Source: Streptomyces nodosus (GTDB lineage Bacteria > Actinomycetota > Actinomycetes > Streptomycetales > Streptomycetaceae). Taken from it: 64,000 nucleotides of DNA. Position 1 is the stretch's first letter. Each line of letters opens with the position of its first letter. Of this stretch, positions 57,625 through 64,000 are shown piece by piece. The stretch is from positions 4,929,501 through 4,993,500 of the forward strand of contig NZ_CP023747.1 in NCBI RefSeq assembly GCF_008704995.1. The letters run 5' to 3'. A program made the position numbers and the translations under genes. Under the pieces are notes generated by a model that was given only the letters and a program-made list of their open reading frames with translations, was not told the DNA's origin and searched no databases.

Positions 57625-59217
57625 ATGAATGTGTTGCCTCTGCTGCTGTTGGTGGCTGGCAGCGCCGCCGTCGCCGGTGCGGCGCGGCGCACCCCGGTCC
57701 CTGCTCCGCTGCTGCTCGTCGCGGTGGGCCTGGTCGTCTCCTATCTGCCCGGGGTGCCCGAGTACGCCCTCGACCCCGAGGTGGTGCTGCCGCTGGTGCT
57801 GCCTCCGCTGCTGTACACGGCCGCCGCCGACAGCTCCTACCTCGATCTGCGGGCACAGCTGCGGCCCGTGGCGCTGCTGTCCGTGGGATATGTGCTGTTC
57901 GCGACCCTCGCCGTGGGCTGGGTGGTGTATCTGCTGGTGCCGGCTCTGACGCTGCCCGCCGCACTGGTGCTGGGCGCGGTGGTCGCTCCGCCGGACGCGG
58001 TCGCGGCCACGGCGGTCGCCCGGCGGGTGGGGCTGCCGTCGCGGATCACCACCATCCTCCAGGGCGAGTCGCTGGTGAACGACGCGACCGCGATCACCGC
58101 GTACAAGGTGGCGCTCGCGGCGGCGGTCGGTGCCGGGGCGACCTGGTCGGGCGGGGTGCGGGAGTTCCTGCTCGCGGCGGTCGGCGGGGTCGCGGTCGGA
58201 CTGGTGCTGATGGTGCCGATCCACTGGCTGCGGACCCGTCTGAAGGAGGCACTGCTGCAGAACACGCTCTCGCTGCTGATCCCGTTCGTCGCCTACGGGC
58301 TCGCGGAGTGGGCGCACGCCTCCGGGGTGCTCGCCGTGGTCGTCGTCGCCCTCTACCTCGGCCACCACAACTGGCAGGTCGACTTCGCCACCCGGCTCCA
58401 GGAGGAGGCGGTGTGGAAGATGGTCGGCTTCATCCTGGAGTCCGCGGTGTTCGCGCTCATCGGACTGCAGCTGCCGGTCGTGCTGAAGGGGCTCGGGGCA
58501 GACCAGGGCATCCGCGCCGCCTGGTACGCGGTGGCCGTGTTCCTGCTGGTGGCCCTGTCGCGGTTCGTGTGGGTGTATCCGGCGACCTTTCTGCCGCGCC
58601 TCCTGGTCCGGCGGATCCGGGAGCGTGAGGAGAACCCGACCTGGAAGGCGCCGTTCATCATCGGCTGGGCCGGGATGCGGGGCGTGGTCTCGCTCGCCAT
58701 CGCCTTCTCGATCCCGCGGACCGTGCACGGCGGTCCGTTCCCGGGGCGCAATCTGATTCTCTTCCTGACCTTCACCACGGTGATCGGCACCCTGGTGGTG
58801 CAGGGCCTGACCCTGCCCCCGCTGATCAGGCTGCTGCGGCTGCCGGGGCGTGACGCGCAGGCGGAGATCCTCGCCGAGGCCAATGCCCAGGCGCAGGCAT
58901 CCAGGGCCGCCGAGCGGCGCCTGGACGAACTGCTCGACGACCGGCGCAACGCCCTGCCACCACCGCTGGCGGACCGTCTGCGCAGGGTCCTGGAACGCCG
59001 TCGTAACGCGGTCTGGGAGCGGCTGGGCGCGGTGAACCCGGTGACCGGGGAGACGGCCGACGACACCTACCGCCGGCTGTCCCGGGAGATGATCGGCACC
59101 GAACGGCAGGTCTTCGTCACGCTTCGCAACCATCGCTATCTCGACGACGAGATGCTCCGCACGCTGCTGCGCCGACTGGACCTGGAGGAGGCCGCGGCGT
59201 ACCGGGAAACCTCGTGA
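57625..59217 (+). CDS. CPA1-family Na+/H+ antiporter
   Basis: 530 aa with about 12 membrane helices in the first 400 residues. Functional motifs: AVVAPPDAVAATAVARR and QGESLVNDATAI, the ion-binding Asp region in helix 5 (NDATA), and GWAGMRGVVSLAIAF. The last 130 residues are a charged cytoplasmic tail with coiled-coil potential (AEANAQAQASRAAERRLDEL). Exchanges cytoplasmic Na+ or K+ for protons. ATG at 57625 chosen since MNVLPLLLL starts helix 1. Confidence 0.9.
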   Translation: MNVLPLLLLVAGSAAVAGAARRTPVPAPLLLVAVGLVVSYLPGVPEYALDPEVVLPLVLPPLLYTAAADSSYLDLRAQLRPVALLSVGYVLFATLAVGWVVYLLVPALTLPAALVLGAVVAPPDAVAATAVARRVGLPSRITTILQGESLVNDATAITAYKVALAAAVGAGATWSGGVREFLLAAVGGVAVGLVLMVPIHWLRTRLKEALLQNTLSLLIPFVAYGLAEWAHASGVLAVVVVALYLGHHNWQVDFATRLQEEAVWKMVGFILESAVFALIGLQLPVVLKGLGADQGIRAAWYAVAVFLLVALSRFVWVYPATFLPRLLVRRIREREENPTWKAPFIIGWAGMRGVVSLAIAFSIPRTVHGGPFPGRNLILFLTFTTVIGTLVVQGLTLPPLIRLLRLPGRDAQAEILAEANAQAQASRAAERRLDELLDDRRNALPPPLADRLRRVLERRRNAVWERLGAVNPVTGETADDTYRRLSREMIGTERQVFVTLRNHRYLDDEMLRTLLRRLDLEEAAAYRETS

Positions 59218-59241
59218 GCCGGCCGCCGCGCCGTCGTCCCT

Positions 59242-60183
59242 CTAGAAGGGCCTTCCGGTGATCACGGCGGCCAGCGTGGTGCCCCGTGGGAACGCGCCCT
59301 CCGCAGTCAGGGCGACAAGTCCGTAGAGCAGTTTGGCGACATAGAGACGCTCCACCGGCAGGTCGTGACGGGACTCGAAGTCCTGGGCGAAGTCCTGGAG
59401 CTCGGCGGGCACCCGGGCGTAGCCGCCGAAGTGGAAGCGGGTGTCCAGGGTCCAGCGGCCGCGCCGGGCGCCGAAGGCCCGGGTCTGCAGGGCGGCGGTG
59501 TCGGCCGTCAGGAAGTCGCCCTTCAGGACCGGGATCCCCAGGGCGCGCTGCCCGGGAGCAAGTCCGGCGGCCAGGCCCGCCAGGGTGCCGCCGGTGCCGC
59601 AGGCGACGGCGATCACGTCCGCCCGGCCGCGCAGCTCCTCCCCGAGCACCCGGCAGCCGCGGACGGCGAGGGCGTTGCTGCCGCCCTCCGGCACCACATA
59701 CGCCCCCTCGGCGTCCGCCGCACGCAGAATGCCGGCCAGGGCCTCGGGCTCCGCCTTGCGACGGTAGAGCGATCTGTCGACAAAGCACAGCCGCATGCCG
59801 TCGGCCGCGCACCGGGCCAGGGAGGGGTTGAGCGGCCGGTCGGCCAGCTCCTGACCACGGACCACGCCCACGGTCTCCAGCCCCAGCAGCCGGCCCGCGG
59901 CGGCCGTGGCCCGCAGATGGTTGGAGTAGGCGCCACCGAAGGTGAGCAGGGGACGGCCGGCCGCGGCCCGCAGATTCGGGGCGAGCTTGCGCCACTTGTT
60001 GCCGATCAGATCCGGGTGGATCAGATCGTCCCTCTTGAGCAGCAGCCGGACACCATGCCGCGCGAAGCGGTCGTCCGTCACCTCCTGCACCGGTGACGGC
60101 AGGCGCGGGTGCAGCACGGACTCCGGGCCGGGGGCTTCGGGTCGCGGCACATCGGGGCTGGTCACCCCGTCATTGTCGGACAT
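59242..60183 (-). CDS. PLP-dependent ACC deaminase / D-cysteine desulfhydrase family
   Basis: 313 aa. PLP lysine in GNKWRKLAPNLRAA, then TFGGAYSNHLRATAAAG and the phosphate-binding ACGTGGTLAGLAAGL. This fold-type II group contains 1-aminocyclopropane-1-carboxylate deaminases and D-cysteine desulfhydrases; the sequence alone does not decide which. The ATG at 60183 has no clear ribosome site; a GTG at 60168 is an alternative. Divergent from the encapsulin gene. Confidence 0.85.
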   Translation of the reverse strand: MSDNDGVTSPDVPRPEAPGPESVLHPRLPSPVQEVTDDRFARHGVRLLLKRDDLIHPDLIGNKWRKLAPNLRAAAGRPLLTFGGAYSNHLRATAAAGRLLGLETVGVVRGQELADRPLNPSLARCAADGMRLCFVDRSLYRRKAEPEALAGILRAADAEGAYVVPEGGSNALAVRGCRVLGEELRGRADVIAVACGTGGTLAGLAAGLAPGQRALGIPVLKGDFLTADTAALQTRAFGARRGRWTLDTRFHFGGYARVPAELQDFAQDFESRHDLPVERLYVAKLLYGLVALTAEGAFPRGTTLAAVITGRPF

Positions 60184-60398
60184 CCGTCAACGCCCCCGCG
60201 TGTGGAGCCGGGTGCGTCCCGTCGCCGTGGTGCTCACCCGATGTGACGCTCGCACGACAAGACACTTACTCGACAAAGTGCCACAGCGTGCCCAGTCGTC
60301 CATTGATCCATTCCCGCTCGTTCGGGTAATGGCGCGGACACGCTCCGTGATGCGATGCTTTTCCCCGCAGATCCATGCAAGACCGGGAGGGCAACTCA

Positions 60399-61805
60399 AT
60401 GTCGGTAGGCGAAGAGGTCCGTGCGGACGAGAACAAGCCGCAGCAGAGTCTCGGCACCGAGGCCGCACGGAACCTGGCCACCACCACCAAGTCCGCACCC
60501 CAGATGCAGGAGATCAGCTCGCGCTGGCTGCTGCGGATGCTGCCGTGGACGGACATCCAGGGTGGGACGTACCGCGTGAACCGCCGCATCACCTACTCCG
60601 TGGGCGACGGCCGCGTCACGTTCGTGAAGACCGGCGACCAGGTCACCGTCATCCCGGCCGAACTGGGCGAGCTGCCGGCCCTGCGCGGGTACGAGGACGA
60701 GGAGGTGCTCGCCGAGCTCGCCCAGCGCTGCCAGCAGCGCAGGTTCGCGCCCGGGGACGTGCTCGCCGAGTTCGGCAGCCAGGCCGACGAGGTGTTCCTG
60801 CTCGCGCACGGCAAGGTGCAGAAGATCGGCACGGGCCCCTACGGTGACGACGCGGTGCTCGGCGTCCTCGCCAACGGCGCCTACTTCGGCGATCAGGCCC
60901 TGCTCGACCCGGACGCCATCTGGGAGTACACGGCCCGCGCGGTCACCTCCTGCACGGTGCTCACCCTGCCTCGCCGGGACGTCGAACAGGTCGCCGAGCG
61001 CGCCGGATCGCTGCGTGACCACCTCCGGCGGCAGAGCTCGATCCCCGCACAGCGCACCAACAAGTACGGTGAGAAGGAGATCGACCTCGCCGCGGGCCAC
61101 AGCGGAGAGCCGGACATCCCGCACACCTTCGTGGACTACGAGCCGGCGCCCCGCGAGTACGAACTGAGCATCGCCCAGACCGTGCTGCGCATCCACAGCC
61201 GGGTGGCCGACCTCTACAACCAGCCGATGAACCAGACCGAGCATCAGTTGCGGCTGACGGTCGAGGCGCTGAAGGAGCGCCAGGAACACGAGCTGATCAA
61301 CAACGCCGACTTCGGTCTCCTCCACAACTGCGAGTACGACCAGAGGCTGCAGCCGCACGACGGGGTGCCCAGCCCCGACGACATGGACGAACTGCTCAGC
61401 AGGCGGCGCGGCACCAAGCTGTTCCTCGCCCACCCCCGCGCCATCGCCGCGTTCGGCCGTGAACTCAACAAGCGCGGACTGGTCCCGGAGAGCATCGACG
61501 TCGGCGGCAACCGCATCCCCACCTGGCGCGGAGTGCCGGTCTTCCCGTGCAACAAGATCCCGGTCAGCGAGGCCCGCACCACCTCGATCATCGCCCTGCG
61601 TACGGGGGAGGAGGACCAGGGCGTCATCGGCCTGAGGCAGTCGGGCATCCCCGACGAGATCGAGCCGAGTCTGTCGGTCCGTTTCATGGGCATCAACGAA
61701 CAGGCCGTCATCAAGTACCTGGTGACGGCCTACTACTCGGCCGCCGTCCTGGTACCCGACGCGCTGGGGGTCCTGGAGAACGTCGAGATCGGCCGCTGGA
61801 GGTGA
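60399..61805 (+). CDS. Family 2B encapsulin shell protein with cyclic-nucleotide-binding-like domain
   Basis: 468 aa. An N-terminal arm (1-60), then a Crp-type cyclic-nucleotide-binding-like insert (about 100-205: FAPGDVLAEFGSQADEVFLL, NGAYFGDQALLDPDAIWEY, VLTLPRRDVEQV), and an HK97-like capsid portion (about 230-468: YELSIAQTVLRIHSRVADLYNQ, DELLSRRRGTKLFLAHPRAIAAFG, SVRFMGINEQAVIKYLVTAYYS). This order defines family 2B encapsulins, which assemble icosahedral protein compartments. GGGAGG precedes the ATG. A polyprenyl synthase gene follows and is the likely cargo. Confidence 0.92.
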   Translation: MSVGEEVRADENKPQQSLGTEAARNLATTTKSAPQMQEISSRWLLRMLPWTDIQGGTYRVNRRITYSVGDGRVTFVKTGDQVTVIPAELGELPALRGYEDEEVLAELAQRCQQRRFAPGDVLAEFGSQADEVFLLAHGKVQKIGTGPYGDDAVLGVLANGAYFGDQALLDPDAIWEYTARAVTSCTVLTLPRRDVEQVAERAGSLRDHLRRQSSIPAQRTNKYGEKEIDLAAGHSGEPDIPHTFVDYEPAPREYELSIAQTVLRIHSRVADLYNQPMNQTEHQLRLTVEALKERQEHELINNADFGLLHNCEYDQRLQPHDGVPSPDDMDELLSRRRGTKLFLAHPRAIAAFGRELNKRGLVPESIDVGGNRIPTWRGVPVFPCNKIPVSEARTTSIIALRTGEEDQGVIGLRQSGIPDEIEPSLSVRFMGINEQAVIKYLVTAYYSAAVLVPDALGVLENVEIGRWR

Positions 61806-62114
61806 CACGCTCCTCCGATCCGTTCGGCCCCGGGGCGGTCCGGCCGATTCCGAGGGGCCGGTTGCGGCCGGCCCCTCGGGACTCCGGGCCCCGGCACGCC
61901 CCGTTGCTGTCCCCCGTCCGGCTTCGGCCGGGCGGGAGGGACCTCGGATGGGGGAAGCGCCCCCCGCCTCCTCGGCCCCCGGGGGCCTCTTCGGTTCACT
62001 CGCTTCCCACCAGGGGCACGCAGTGTCTCCGGCCGCCGAGGTGGGTACACCCTCGGGGTATCGGCCCGGCGGCAACGGAGGCGTCACCGTCCGCACACTC
62101 TTCGAGGCGGTTTC
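61806..62114 (+). other. 309-bp spacer between shell and cargo genes
   Basis: No convincing gene. A 12-bp hairpin CCGAGGGGCCGG/CCGGCCCCTCGG (61850-61861 with 61868-61879) may end or attenuate the shell transcript. A GGGGTATC word near 62055 recalls the -10 of SigB-type promoters but no GTTT -35 was found at the right distance. Confidence 0.5.
61850..61879 (+). terminator. Hairpin after the encapsulin gene
   Basis: 12-bp perfect stem with loop TTGCGG, 45 nt after the shell gene stop; no T tract. Confidence 0.6.
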
Positions 62115-63212
62115 ATGGGTGAGTTCATGACGGACCAGAAGCAGACCCCCACTCTCGAACGGCACAGTCCGATCCCCGGCCCGTCGGCATCGTTCGACGG
62201 GCATGAGGCCGCGGCCATCCTGGAGCGCGCCCGCGCCTCGGTCGACCCGGCGCTGCGCCGGGCCCTCGACACACTGCCCGAGGCGATGCGCCGGATCGCG
62301 CGCTATCACTTCGGCTGGGAGGAGGCGGACGGAACCCCCGCCTCCGGCAATGCGGGGAAGGCGATACGTCCCGCGCTGGTACTGACCGCGGTCCGCGCGC
62401 TCGGCGGCCGGGAGACGGCTGCCCTGGGGGCCGCCGCGGCCGTCGAACTGGTCCACAACTTCACGCTGTTGCACGACGACGTGATGGACCGGGACGCGAC
62501 CCGCAGGCACCGCCCCACCGCCTGGACCGTGTTCGGCGACGCCGACGCGATCCTGGCCGGGGACGCCCTGCAGGCCCTGGCTCTGCGGCTGCTCGCCGAG
62601 GATCCGCACCCGGCGTCCGGGGCCGCGTCCGCCCGGCTTGCGGAGTGCATCATCGAACTGTGCGCCGGACAGCACGCGGACACGGCCATGGAGCGGCGCG
62701 GCCCCGACGAGGTCACCCTCGACGAGGTGCTCGCCATGGCCGAGGCGAAGACGGGCGCGCTGCTCGGCTGTGCCTGCGCACTCGGCGCGCTGTATGCGGG
62801 GGCGGACGACGAGGATGTCGAGGCGCTGGACGCGTTCGGCCGCGAGGCCGGGCTGGCCTTCCAGCTCATCGACGATGTGATCGGCATCTGGGGTGATCCG
62901 AGCCGCACCGGCAAGCCGGCCGGGGCGGATCTCATGGCCCGTAAGAAATCACTGCCGGTGGTCGCGGCGCTCGCCTCGGGCACCCCGGCGGCGACGGACC
63001 TGGCCGAGCTGTACCGGGGGCCCTACGAGGAGGGGGAGCTGGAGCGCACCGTCCTCGCCGTCGAGCAGGCGGGGGGCCGGGACTGGGCGCAGCTCCAGGC
63101 GGCCGACCGGATGGGCCGGGCGATGCACGAGCTGTCCCGGGCGGTTCCCGACCCCGAGGCGGCGGGCGGGCTGCTGGCCCTGGCCGAGTTCGTGACCCGG
63201 CGCAGCACCTGA
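62115..63212 (+). CDS. Polyprenyl diphosphate synthase, probable encapsulin cargo
   Basis: 365 aa. First Asp-rich motif HDDVMDRDATRRHR (near residue 120), preceded by GKAIRPALVL, and second motif QLIDDVIGIWGD (near 253), where the DDxxD is reduced to DDVIG, as in many actinobacterial members. Condenses isopentenyl diphosphate with an allylic primer to give C10-C20 or longer products. The N-terminal 35 residues (KQTPTLERHSPIPGPSAS) are disordered, Pro/Ser-rich and precede the fold; in family 2 encapsulin cargos such a segment targets the shell. ATG at 62115 or 62127. Confidence 0.88.
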   Translation: MGEFMTDQKQTPTLERHSPIPGPSASFDGHEAAAILERARASVDPALRRALDTLPEAMRRIARYHFGWEEADGTPASGNAGKAIRPALVLTAVRALGGRETAALGAAAAVELVHNFTLLHDDVMDRDATRRHRPTAWTVFGDADAILAGDALQALALRLLAEDPHPASGAASARLAECIIELCAGQHADTAMERRGPDEVTLDEVLAMAEAKTGALLGCACALGALYAGADDEDVEALDAFGREAGLAFQLIDDVIGIWGDPSRTGKPAGADLMARKKSLPVVAALASGTPAATDLAELYRGPYEEGELERTVLAVEQAGGRDWAQLQAADRMGRAMHELSRAVPDPEAAGGLLALAEFVTRRST

Positions 63213-63376
63213 CGGGCACCGCCGGAGGATCCCGGAGCCTCCGGGTGCCGCTCGGCTCCTGACCCCGCGCGCCACCCGGCGGCTCCGGCCGGGCGAGCCC
63301 TGCACCTTCCCACGGTGTGCGGGGCTCGCCCGTGTGCACCCGGCTCCCAGGCCCATGCGACGGCGGCAGGGAAGGG

Positions 63377-63790
63377 TCAGGCGCGGCGCTGGGTGAACCG
63401 CAGCAGATTGCCCGCCGGATCGCGGAACGCGCAGTCCCGTACGCCGTACGGCTGGTCCATGGGTTCCTGGACCAGGTCCGCGCCGGAGGCCTGGACACGT
63501 TCGAAGAGGGCGTCGCAGTCCGCGGTGGAGAAGATCACTCCACGCAGCATGCCCTTGGCGAGCAGCTCCGCCATCGCCTGACGGTCCGCGGGGGAGGCGT
63601 CCGGGTTCATCCCCGGGGGTTCCAGGACGATCTCCACATCCGGCTGGAGCGGTGAGCCGACCGTGACCCAGCGCATCCCCTCGAAGCCGACGTCATTGCG
63701 GACCTCCAGGCCCAGGACGTCCCGGTAGAACGCGAGTGCCTTGTCATGGTCGTCCACGGCGATGAAGCACTGGGCAAGTTTCACATCCAT
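63377..63790 (-). CDS. VOC-superfamily (glyoxalase-like) protein
   Basis: 137 aa. Two beta-alpha-beta-beta-beta modules: AQCFIAVDDHDKALAFYRDVLG and GVIFSTADCDALFERVQ, closed by FRDPAGNLLRFTQ. Metal ligands are only partly conserved. Such proteins act as glyoxalases, dioxygenases or binding proteins; the role is not decided here. The ATG is 9 nt after the stop of an AraC-type regulator gene on the same strand, so the two are probably cotranscribed. Confidence 0.85.
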   Translation of the reverse strand: MDVKLAQCFIAVDDHDKALAFYRDVLGLEVRNDVGFEGMRWVTVGSPLQPDVEIVLEPPGMNPDASPADRQAMAELLAKGMLRGVIFSTADCDALFERVQASGADLVQEPMDQPYGVRDCAFRDPAGNLLRFTQRRA

Positions 63791-63799
63791 GACCCCACG

Positions 63800-64000
63800 C
63801 TAGATCCGCGCCCGCGGATCTTCCTCCCCGTTCACGGTTCCGCCCGCAGGGGCCGGCCCCCGGGGCGCGTCCCCCGGCCGGCGGCGGAGGGGGCGGGTCA
63901 GTCCCCTCACCACGCAGGGTGGTATCGCCGCCCCGTGCTCGTGCGACCGTGCCCGGTAGGCGCTGGGTGTCTCGCCCACCAGCTCCGTGAAGCGCGAGCT
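63800..64000 (-). CDS. AraC-family transcriptional regulator, 3' end
   Basis: Only the last 66 codons are in the window. The fragment opens with SSRFTELVGETPSAYRARS, which is the end of the second helix-turn-helix of an AraC/XylS DNA-binding domain (F-x-E-x-x-G-x-T-P-x-x-Y-R), followed by a Pro/Gly/Arg-rich tail. The stop TAG is at 63800-63802. It probably forms an operon with the VOC gene. Confidence 0.85.
   Translation of the reverse strand, partial: SSRFTELVGETPSAYRARSHEHGAAIPPCVVRGLTRPLRRRPGDAPRGPAPAGGTVNGEEDPRARI

Noticed and set aside
61948..62130. A 60-codon plus-strand ORF in the shell-cargo spacer
   Set aside because: No ribosome site, no homology, and it overlaps the start of the prenyl synthase in another frame.

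Overview
The window is a stretch of the conserved core of a Streptomyces chromosome. The evidence is very high GC with strong third-position bias, frequent GTG/TTG starts, many ATGA/GTGA stop-start overlaps, and a gene order recognisably collinear with the S. coelicolor segment from about wblC (SCO5190) through sigR-rsrA (SCO5216-5217), eizA-cyp170A1 (SCO5222-5223), nrdAB, dasR-dasABC-nagB and wblE to sigH (SCO5243). I count 62 protein genes (two cut by the window edges), two identical initiator tRNAs, a cobalamin riboswitch, several operators and about a dozen clear hairpin terminators. No insertion sequence with a transposase, no CRISPR array, no rRNA and no prophage is visible.

Left part (1-12 kb): the end of a UvrD2-type helicase; the antibiotic-response regulator wblC with a long leader holding a 106-codon upstream ORF and an intrinsic terminator; an ABC1/AarF kinase coupled to a ThiF-like protein; a YgjP-type metallopeptidase; a TerD/AIM24 fusion followed by two further AIM24 proteins; then a Nudix hydrolase and a DUF2342 metalloprotease. 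12-24 kb holds housekeeping genes (SDR, moaE, Lon-PDZ protease, UPF0182 giant membrane protein), two initiator tRNA copies around a Sel1-repeat gene, and catR-catA.

Middle part (24-44 kb): hisN, a TetR regulator with an SMR (SugE/Gdx-like) exporter, aroA-rsgA, an M50-like membrane protease, SRAP, then sigR-rsrA with its own SigR promoter. After a TPR gene and peptide deformylase come the albaflavenone genes (sesquiterpene cyclase eizA overlapping cyp170A). Facing them is nrdAB under a B12 riboswitch and probable NrdR boxes. A GNAT protein and an mctP-type monocarboxylate permease pair follow.

Right part (44-64 kb): the N-acetylglucosamine/chitobiose regulon (dasR, dasABC, dasD, nagB) with several DasR operators (dre), a PdtaS-type histidine kinase, wblE with a Crp-like site, a diacylglycerol-kinase-like gene, the anti-sigma/sigma pair rshA-sigH, a CPA1 antiporter, a PLP enzyme, and a family 2B encapsulin shell gene followed by a polyprenyl diphosphate synthase that is probably its cargo. 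The window ends in a VOC protein and the 3' end of an AraC-family regulator.

The most interesting leads are the wblC attenuator, the encapsulin-prenyltransferase pair, the orphan dre upstream of a hairpin-rich unannotated stretch at 51.2-51.5 kb, a 180-bp palindromic MITE-like element at 49.9-50.1 kb, the layered control of nrdAB, and the TerD/AIM24 trio.
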